64,000 bases of DNA from Armigeres subalbatus (lineage: Eukaryota; Arthropoda; Insecta; Diptera; Culicidae). Of the stretch, positions 56,034 to 64,000 are shown one piece after another. Numbering within the stretch: position 1 is the stretch's first letter; every line of letters starts with the position of its first letter. The notes under the pieces were generated by a model. That model was given only the letters and a program-made list of their open reading frames with translations, had not been told where the DNA came from and did not search any database. Position numbers and translations under genes: made by a program. Location of the stretch: contig NC_085140.1 of the NCBI RefSeq assembly GCF_024139115.2, positions 18,251,357 to 18,315,356 of the forward strand, in the 5' to 3' direction.

Positions 56034-56823
56034 CATCATTTCATTTATTTAGTTAACATCTAAACAGATAACACTGAATCAACAATTTGACGCCACAATG
56101 CACGGTTCGAGGCCGCATCTCTCCATCCTCGGATACGCCCCACGCTCGCCAAGTCGTTCTGCACCTGGTCTGCCCATCTCGCTCGCTGCGCTCCACGCCG
56201 TCTCGTACCTGCCTGATCGGAAGCGAACACCATCTTTGCAGGGTTGCTGTCCAGCATTCTTGCAACATGTCCTGCCCATCGTACCCTTCCGGCTTTAGCT
56301 ACCTTCTGGATACTGGGTTCGCCGTAGAGTTGGGCGAGCTCATGGTTCATTCTTCGCCGCCACTCACCGTCTTCTTGCACACCGCCAAAGATGGTCCTAA
56401 GCACCCGTCTCTCGAATACTCCGAGTGCTTGCAAGTCCTCCTCGAGGATTGTCCATGTTTCATGTCCGTAGAGGACTACCGGTCTTATTAACGTCTTGTG
56501 CATGACACATTTGGTGCGGTGGCGAATCTTTTTCGACCGCAGTTTCTTCTGGAGCCCGTAGTAGGCCCGACTTCCACAGATGATGCGCCTTCGTATTTCA
56601 CGACTAACGTTGTTGTCAGCCGTTAGCAAGGATCCGAGGTAGACGAATTCCTCGACCACCTCGAAGGTATCCCCGTCTATCGTAACACTGCTTCTCAGGC
56701 GGGCCCTGTCGCGCTCGGTTCCACCCACAAGCATGTACTTTGTCTTTGACGCATTCACCACCAGTCCAACTTTTGTTGCTTCACGTTTCAGGCGGGTGTA
56801 CAGTTCTGCCACCTTTGCAAATG
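56034..56823 (-). mobile_element. Retroposon family B, 5'-truncated 0.8-kb copy with 11-bp TSD
   Basis: One open minus-strand frame of 250 codons (56812-56060) covers the end of RT and the C-terminal tail: LYTRLKREATKVGLVVNASK, DGDTFEVVEEFVYLGSLLTA, REIRRRIICGSRAYYG, LYGHETWTIL, RRVLRTIFGGV, RWAGHVARMLDSNP and LWRQIVDSVLSV. The RT catalytic FADD box is absent because the copy is 5'-truncated. TAGTATCCCTT occurs at both edges (56023-56033, 56824-56834). With its single unbroken frame, this is the youngest family B insertion here. Confidence 0.93.
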
Positions 56824-57214
56824 TAGTATCCCTTAGTAACTGTTAAGTTTTATAATGGTTTATTAATTGAAGTCTTGTAGCATGAGCATGACCATGATAG
56901 AACGCCCGCGGTTGCTACTCCGTTATTGCCAGGCCAGCTGTAATTACACAGAGAACCAACAGATGACGTTGGGGACTAACATCATCCTCAATGTGTAAAA
57001 ACTGGTGACCCAATATACAGCAATACCAGCGCCGGCCGTGTCCAAATGCAGGTCAATTAAGGAATGGGTAGGAAAGTGTTGACGTGGTATTCGCTTTGAT
57101 GGAAGCCGACGAGTCAGCTGTACTTCCACGAGAAATCACTGGGATGTTGGAAAATATGGGGTAGGGCATGTAGCGGGGTTCGTCTTGGTAAACGGTATGC
57201 TGTGTACAACGTGT

Positions 57215-57400
57215 AGTTTGGAATCGCGCACTAATTAGTTCAATTACTGACCGCACTAAGTAGAACAAAAATTCCGTGTTCTCGAGACCGTTCTGTTAAA
57301 AAAAAAACACGCCCGATCGCGCACTTAATTATTCGAATGCGATAAGTTGCACAAAGCAGAACAAAAATCTGTGGCCTCGAGACTGTTCTACTTTTTAAGT
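57215..57400 (+). repeat. Two-unit ~95-bp direct repeat
   Basis: ATCGCGCACTAATTAGTTC, AGTAGAACAAAAATTCCGTG and CTCGAGACCGTTCT (57222-57295) return as ATCGCGCACTTAATTATTCG, AGCAGAACAAAAATCTGTGG and CTCGAGACTGTTCT (57316-57390). A weaker third start may lie near 57492. Confidence 0.7.
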
Positions 57401-58346
57401 GAACACTATTTTAAAAACTCTTTTACCTTCATGGTATCGCGACAAAGAAAAACTAATACAATGCAGGCCCGGTGGCTTCTGCATACTGAGGATCGCGCTT
57501 CTACGACCGAACCGACGCACACTCAAGAACTGTATCAACTTTCATTTATTACCTGGATTGTCCCGCAATTAAGAGAAAATCTCGCACAATGTAAGCTTGG
57601 TAACTTTTGCATACCGAGAAACGCGTAACTTGAACCGAACCGACGCGCACTTTAACACGATCTTTCAAGCACTATTCCAATTATAACCAGGATTTAGGGT
57701 TGGAAATGGTAGACATTGGCTTATGTCATTCGTTCCGCAATGCAGTCAAAGGAATAGAATTCATATACAAAATATTGTGTGTAATGAATCTACATGTACA
57801 TAATGAATACAATTAATAAAATGAAAATAGTTGGTTTTATCAGTTTCACATGAAGAAAATTATATATGAAGAAGGTAGAATGTAATTCATGCTACAGATC
57901 CTAGAACATCATAGCACCGACGCACCGACGTGTCACTAACGCTCTGAGACTGTCCACTACTTTTTAACGGTCATTCGCTTTTTCGGGCGATCACTCCTGT
58001 CAAATTATCCAAGATCCAACTCCATTGCAATGTTAATACACGTAGGTTGGCGGTTGAGCTACGAGAACTTTGCGAGCCATTATGAAGGTGGCGATAGTGT
58101 TCGATGATTTTTCATCATGGTTCCGTGGGCAGCAAATTTGAATTATTTTCTATGTGTCCCCGTCGGTTCGTCGGTGATCATAGTTCACACTTGTTTCTGT
58201 ATAGTTCACCTTTATTTGAACCCTTAAAAACGCAAGGCGATTTGTTTTAGAAATCGTCGGAAATATTTTAACCGTAAATAACCATTAAATTCATTCACAA
58301 TAAACGTATTTTCAGTTTGTTGTTCTAAGACAACATTGCACATTTA

Positions 58347-60534
58347 CTTTACTTATGGATCCTGTACACCTCCGGTGGTGCAAAGGGCCGACTTGAAAGA
58401 TCTCCATCCTGAGCGATGCCCGGCTATCGCTTTAACCTGTTGCCAGGTTAGATTTCGGTCGACTTCTTTTATTTCTTTATTGAGGCTTCGCCGCCATGAG
58501 CCTCTGGGTCTGCCTCTGCTGCGATGTCCCGCTGGGTTCCAATCTAATGCTTGTTTACAGATTTCGTTTCCGCCCCTACGTAGAGTGTGGCCGACCCAGC
58601 CCACTTTCTGTTGTTATCGGCCTCTGGTGACAACGACGATGGAGCTCGTTGTTTGAGATCCAGTTGTGAGGCCACCAGGCCCGAATTATATACCGCAGGC
58701 ATCTGTTAATGAACACCTGCAGCCGTTGAGTGTTCTCCACTGATACACACCATGTTTCGCTAGCGTATAACAGCACAGATTTCACGTTAGAGTTGAAAAT
58801 TCGTATTTTGGTGCGTTCACTTATCTGCCTGTTTTTCCAGATATTTCTTAAACTCGCAAAGGCAGCCCTTGCTTTCTTGATCCGTGCGCCTATGTCGATC
58901 TTGGTACCGCCGTCTGACGCCATTTGGCTACCAAGATATTGGAAGCTTTCAACATTCTCCACTGGTTGCCCGGCTACTGTGAAACTGGAAGGAGTCACCG
59001 TGTTTACATCCAACGATTTGGTTTTGTTGACGTTGATGACTAAACCTGCCGAAAAGGAGCGCTCGGCAAGGTCGTTGAGCTTACTCTGCATATCAGAGCG
59101 CCGTTGCGCGAGGAGTGCAACGTCATCCGCCAATTCGAAGTCGTTTAGGTGCTCCATGGTTATAGGCTGCCATAACAGCCCGCGGTTTGGTTCACGGTCA
59201 ATCGCATCTACCAGAATCTCATCGATTACGATGAGGAACAGTAACGGTGATAGAATACATCCTTGCCTCACACCAGCTACGACCCGGATAGGGTCGGACA
59301 GGACCCCATTGTGCAGCACTCTACACGAAAAGGCCTCGTACTGTGCTTCGATGAGGCCGATGATTTTCTCAGGAACCCCTTGCGTCTCAGGGCGCCCCAC
59401 ATATTCTCGTGATTGAGACGGTCGAAAGCTTTTTCGTAGTCAATGAATACCAAGTAAAGGGACTCTTGGAATTCGTTAACCTGCTCCAAAATGATGCGGA
59501 GCGTGACAATATGGTCCACACAGGATCTTCCGGCACGGAATCCGGCTTGCTGCCGCCGGAGAGTCGCATCGATCTTCTCCTGAATCCGGGCTAGGATAAT
59601 TTTGCACAGAACTTTGAGAACGGTACACAGCAAGATAATGCCTCGCCAGTTATCGCATACAGTCAGGTCACCCTTTTGGGCACCTTCACTAAGATACCTT
59701 GCATCCAGTCGACCGGGAAAGTTGCGGTGTCCCAGATATTACGAAATAAACGATGCAGTAGTTGAGCGGATGTCATGGGGTCAGCTTTGAGCATCTCGGC
59801 TGATATGCGGTCGACCCCTGGGGCTTTATTCGATTTCATGCTTTGGATGGCTGTTTGAATCTCTAGCAGTGATGGAGCTTCGGTATTGACACGTGTTATA
59901 CGTCGGATCCTAGGCAGATCATGCCGAGGTGGTGATGGCCTGGTTGGCACTTGAAAAGTTGTTCGAAGTGCTCGAACCAGCGTTTCAGCTGGTCAGTTGG
60001 GTCGGTCAATAACTGATCATTCGCGTCTTTCACAGGCATCGTTGCATTCATCTTCGCCCCGCTTAAGCGTCGTGAGATATCATAGAGGAGGCGAATGTCC
60101 CCGGTTGCGGCGGCTCTCTCTCCTTCGTCGGCCAGAGAGTCTGCCCACGCTCGCTTGTCCCGTCGACATGAGCGTTTTACTTCCTTCTCAAGAGCCGTGT
60201 ATCGTTGACGGGCTAAGACTTTGGCTCCTCTGGTTTTCGATCGCTCTATCGCGGCTTTGGCTTCTCTTCGCTCCTCTATCTTCCTCCAGGTCTCATCGGT
60301 GATCCATTGTTTTCTCTGGGTGCGTAGTTCGCCCAGATTGTTCTCGCTGGTGGCGATGAAGGCATTCTTGATGGCGGTCCATTGGTCTTCCACGCTGCCA
60401 CCTTCCGGAATATCTGCAGCACGCGTCTCCAGTTCTTCAACGAAGGACCGTTTCACCGTGGCATCTTCCAGTCGGCGTGTGTTGAATCGTCGTCCAACTC
60501 TTTCCTCCTGCCGACGAATCCGCGCAATGCGCAG
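58347..60534 (-). mobile_element. APE/RT retroposon family C, 5'-truncated, 2.2 kb
   Basis: The 5' frame (60540-59896) has RIARIRRQEERVGRRFNTRR, then a linker with RRDKRAWADSLADEGERAAA. Next RT: IQSMKSNKAPGVDRISAEML, RRQQAGFRAGRSCVDHIVTL, LVFIDYEKAFDRLNHENMWG, GVRQGCILSPLLFLIVIDEI, then LADDVALLAQRRSDMQSKLN where FADD is usual (changed residue), FQYLGSQMASDGGTKIDIGA, VLLYASETWCVSVENTQRLQ. The tail is GWVGHTLRRGGNEICKQALD with RGRPRGSWRR. Frame changes near 59650, 59330 and 58600 break it. GCACATTTA at 58338-58346 and 60535-60543 is a likely TSD, the truncation lying right after the endonuclease. Its tail differs from families A and B, so it is a separate lineage; clade not resolved. Confidence 0.88.
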
Positions 60535-61299
60535 GCACATTTAAGGGTTAACAAATTCACTGAAGGCAATATGCTTGTAAATATTTTCTGTAGCTTCATA
60601 CACCATGTAGTATATGGTGGTTCCATCAGGCACCGTATTATCGCCTTTTGCATATTAGGGATGCTTAAAATTTGATCTGACCTTGATTTTGGGAACGACG
60701 ATTGTGCTATTTATTCAAATTATGTTGGTCAACTTATGTACCCAATAGAAAAAAATAGGTTCCGATCAATCTAATAGCAGTAACGTCAGTTGAATGAAAT
60801 ATGTTGAAATGAGAGAATTACCTATTCCAATTTCAAGACCAAATACAACTTGTTCTATAGAAACGTAAATTTATCCAATTCCTTAATACATAACTTCCTT
60901 CCTACGTGAAGTAAGATATAACAATATGTAATTTGTTACGTACGGAATTTTGATGTTACTAAGTATATTATAAGCATTACAAATGCTTGGAAATGTTTCC
61001 AGATTGTACCCGATCATACATACCATACCAATATTTCAAATTCAAATGGTTATATAGTCAAAAATAATAAGCCAACAAAAAGACAAATTGGAATAAGCTC
61101 ACCAAATTTCCTTGCCGTTTGAGGTCTGTCCTGCGCTAGGGTGAACAACGGGAAAGCAGGACAATTCGAACTTCATCCAAAGAGTGCATGGTCTGCTCAT
61201 TGATCATAGCTTCTTGAAACGGCGAACAATATTTTAAGCGGCAATTTCGGCATCACGTACACTTTTTATAAACTGGACAATGAGCTCAGAATTTTTAAG

Positions 61300-61500
61300 C
61301 AGATCTTTGGTTGAGCGTGTAAGGCTTTATTCCAGAATTTCTTGGATAACACAGGACATATGATGCGAACACGGTCTATTTTAAGTGTTGCAAAGGTAGT
61401 ATACTATATTTGAAACAACTCGATAGACTTTTGGTTATGCGTTTAGATCTTAAGACCTTTCTCCAGAAATGTCGTGGATAACTGAACCCTTACCCTACGC
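61300..61500. repeat. Eroded relative of the 51-kb repeat
   Basis: GTGTAAGGCTTTATTCCAGA, ATTTCTTGGATAACACAGG, CTTTTGGTTATGCGTTTAGA and CAGAAATGTCGTGGATAAC mirror the order of 51000-51240. Confidence 0.55.
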
Positions 61501-61624
61501 ATGGATAACTTAGAATAGAAAGTATTCACAAAATACATACTGTGAATACTTTTTATTCTAAGGTTCTTAATATAATGTAAAGATTGGACGTGTTTTTTGA
61601 GAAATCATTTGCGGTTTTTGGGAG

Positions 61625-61700
61625 CCTAAACCGGACCGGGAATCGAACCCAGCCACCTTCAGCATGACTAATGAAGGCCCCAATTTACGATGCAGCCAGT
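61625..61700 (-). mobile_element. Feilai-type SINE head fragment
   Basis: Minus strand: GGGGCCTTCATTAGTCATGC, TGAAGGTGGCTGGGTTCGAT and TCCCGGTCCGGTTTAGGC, a near match to the head of the SINE at 9634 including a perfect B box. The body and tail are absent. Confidence 0.72.
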
Positions 61701-63229
61701 TGAAATTGAAATCAAAGATGTAACTATGAGGTTTAGAGGTTGTGCCGGAGCACAATGCCTGGGAATGGGGTAGAAGACCCAATAGTGGAGGAACTAAGCT
61801 CATTCAGCCACTATTTAGTTGCTTGTACCACGTCTATATTTCATTCGGCTTACTTTAAAAACGTATTCCAAAGGTCATCAATTATAGTTTGAACGAAGAG
61901 TGCTCCATTCGCTGCAGAAACCATCATTGTTACCTAAATTGATACCTCCAACTATTGGTCCAGTGTTCCAATAGTTCCAATTTTTTAATTCTTTTTCCTA
62001 TATGTAGTTGCGAAACCCATTGTTATCATATGGGACTCGCACCTATAGGAACACTACCGCAACTATTGGTGCAAAGCAGAGAAAAAGATAAGGTATTTTA
62101 CGGTTTTTGATGCAATTTTCAACTTGTTTTCCTCTATTTCTATCAACAAATTGATAGACTATATATGGGTTGCTGCGTTTTAAATATGTACACACGCAAA
62201 ATGTTAAACTTTTACCGAGATTCGCACAGCCATGGCCCAGGAAACATGTTTTCTTGGCGAGATTTCTGTCAAGATTTCTGATAATCAGCAAATAATTTGC
62301 CGAAAATCAGCTAACAAACGCCATTTTTGCCGGAATATCAGTTATTTATTTTGCCGGTACACAGCTGTGTGGATTTTTGCCGAGCTGCAGAAATAAAAAG
62401 TAAGTAACACTACCCCAACTATAGGAACACCCATGACTATCGGAACTATTACCCTACCTGTCGATACCACCTCCTGATTTTTCTTCGATTTTATGTGGAT
62501 ACATTAAGTAGACAATGTTTTAATAAATCCAAAGGCCAAAATTATCAAAACCAAAACCACGTAACAAGTGACCCCAGTTTAAGCATCAATGATTCAGCGT
62601 GTGAAAAAAATTTGCGGTGAGATTTTTAACTACTCTTATTGCGTTGCTAACATTTTAAAAACTATGTATTAAAAATCTAATCAATATTAAATTGTTTGAA
62701 GGAAACAAACATTTTGTTACATACGGACCATATTAGCAGAAGTGAAAATATTACTTAGTTTATGACTTTTGAAATTTCGGAGCAGTATTTTTTTGACGTT
62801 AACCTTTCCCCATTGAAAAAAATAAATAAATTCAAAGTCTCCCGTTGTATGCCGTCCGGCTCCCTCAGATCACTTTCAACAATGCAGATAATTTTGAAGC
62901 TCTCAACTCGGTCGACACAAGAGTTTTGCCAAAAACTATTTATCTGTATCGAAGAAATCGAAATTTTCGTTGTCAATTTTTGTTTCCTATTGAAAATTGG
63001 CTAGATCTGACTATGGGCTCCAAAATTATGGCCAAAATACTATTTTTTATTCGCACGAGAAAGGCACCACCACTGCTAGGTGGATTAATCAGGGCTTTTT
63101 TTCTGAATAAATTAAAACGAGATCGTTTGAACTTGGTTCAAATTGAAAATGCTTCAAACGTCATTTAGCACGTGGAATCGGTAAAAGAAAGATAGAACAT
63201 CGTGAAACGGAATCAAAACAAACCAGCAA

Positions 63230-63573
63230 AGAGAGTACCTTTGAACAGGGGTTTTAGATGCTGATAGAGTAATCAGATGCAGACATACCAGACATACAGA
63301 CAACTGGGGCAGCAGGGACTTTGTCCAAGGGCTTGACGACCCCTAACCATGGCCACTGCGAGTTAAACCGGGACCATCGTCCCTAACCCCTAATCCCAAG
63401 GCGTCAAGCGACCCGTGCCGAGGGGATGCATGGCCAGGGGGTGAAATAATAAGCTAGGCCTTTAACGGAGCCTGTGGGGTACCTGGGCACCCTCCACAGT
63501 AACTGTCCCTTACCGCGTCATGCTGAACTCTGGCGTGGTGGACCTCTTTTCCCGAGCAACTCGTGGGACCAAA
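63230..63573 (+). mobile_element. 5'UTR of a LOA/R1-type non-LTR retrotransposon
   Basis: A sharp GC rise (ACGACCCCTAACCATGGCCA, GTGCCGAGGGGATGCATGGC, CTGTGGGGTACCTGGGCACC) directly before a gag-like frame. This G+C-rich leader style is typical of the R1/LOA/I group. The exact 5' end is not visible. Confidence 0.6.
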
Positions 63574-64000
63574 ATGGAAAACCAAGTCAATTCTTCAATA
63601 AGTGGTAGTAGTGTAGGCGACAACCCCTTCGCAAGAGGTAGGTTGTTCAGGTCTCCGCCTAGGAGGCCAGAGGCAATAGTCGGCAACTCAGTGCGCAGCG
63701 CCAGCGTGGGTTACTCAACCTTCCTCTCGGCTAAAAAAACGCCGGCCGGTGACGGCCCATGGCTTGTGGAGGCGATGAACCGCAAACGCGATGGGCTTTC
63801 GGCCTTCGAGGTGGCGACGGAACAGATGGACGCCATCATCGACTTTGCGTCATCGAAGCATAATATCAGCAAGGAACTCAAAAGGAGCTTGCAGAAACTT
63901 CGAAAGTCGATGCTGGACGCCAAGCTGGAGAGAGCGGTCGGGCGGGACGGCCAAGTGTAAACCCGTGAAATCGGTGGAGTCGAGGTCTACCCAGACTGAG
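63574..64000 (+). pseudogene. LOA/R1-type retrotransposon ORF1 (gag-like) start, frameshifted
   Basis: From ATG 63574 (an upstream in-frame ATG at 63520 is possible) MENQVNSSISGSS, PWLVEAMNRKRDGLSAFEVA, EQMDAIIDFASSKHNISKEL, KRSLQKLRKSMLDAKLERA. The frame stops at TAA 63958, but in the +1 frame the sequence goes straight on as KPVKSVESRSTQTE, the kind of STQT box that sits there in gag of this group. So a one-base change has broken ORF1, or the assembly has an error. N-terminal gag of this group is followed by zinc knuckles and an EN-RT-RNase H ORF2, which would lie beyond the window. I recall this layout from Lian/LOA of Aedes but cannot confirm the family. Confidence 0.65.

Larger units (their letters stand above)
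60545..63225. other. Intron DNA with small repeats
   Basis: No exon recognised. It holds a relative of the GATAACAGCC/GGTTACGCG repeat (61300-61500), a SINE scrap (61625-61700), recurring words AACTATTGG/AACTATAGGAACAC (61950-62450) and the AGGCACC motif at 63061. Confidence 0.5.
54822..64000 (+). other. First coding intron of the GIPC gene (continues past the window)
   Basis: Opens with the consensus donor GTAAGT. No further GIPC exon (next expected: end of GH1 then PDZ) is seen to 64000. It carries a foldback, two truncated retroposons, a SINE scrap and a LOA 5' end. Plain A+T-rich DNA fills 54850-55690, 55830-56020, 56840-57210 and 57640-58330. Confidence 0.7.

Noticed and set aside
58730..59416. 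228-codon + frame
   Set aside because: Antisense shadow of the family C reverse transcriptase.

Overview
The window looks like intronic and intergenic DNA of a culicine mosquito, most likely Aedes (A. aegypti type). It is A+T-rich and packed with transposons. It carries a tRNA-derived SINE that I recognise as Feilai, Juan/Jockey-type and LOA-type non-LTR retrotransposons, several APE/RT retroposons, a Ty3/gypsy element and many foldback or MITE-like elements. I support only two host coding exons, both on the + strand. Everything else is repeats, retrotransposon relics, or unannotated intron and UTR sequence.

Layout. 1-2110 is the end of a ~22-bp satellite. 3.4-5.1 kb is quiet DNA. 5142-5252 is a terminal coding exon whose product matches the transmembrane tail of a syntaxin-1-like t-SNARE, followed by a short 3'UTR with AATAAA. 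5.7-16.5 kb is a transposon cluster: a palindromic element, a TIR/foldback element, a deleted gypsy element with a SINE inside one LTR, a Jockey ORF1, a foldback minisatellite split by a retroposon, and TTAA-flanked MITEs. 17.0-23.85 kb has few transposons, is strongly A-rich on + and ends in AATAAA. I interpret it as a long 3'UTR of the + strand gene.

26.3-37.0 kb holds two copies of one RTE-like retroposon (one 5'-truncated, one full-length, both with 14-bp target duplications), a gypsy pol relic, two tandem arrays and a MITE. 41.6-43.7 kb is a foldback element filled with polypyrimidine. 44.2-46.2 kb is an internally deleted retroposon. 46.4-51.4 kb is a ~5-kb element with terminal inverted repeats enclosing two opposed arrays of a ~152-bp repeat. 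52.06-52.29 kb is a tRNA-like sequence between perfect 42-bp inverted repeats.

54501-54821 is the first coding exon of a GIPC-family gene (Drosophila kermit), with a possible core promoter upstream. From 54822 to the end is its first coding intron, carrying two 5'-truncated retroposons, small foldbacks, a SINE fragment and the 5' end of a LOA-type element. No operon-like cooperation is expected. The two host genes are a membrane-fusion SNARE and a cytosolic PDZ trafficking adaptor, and the remaining coding sequence is retrotransposon gag, endonuclease, protease and RT, nearly all broken.
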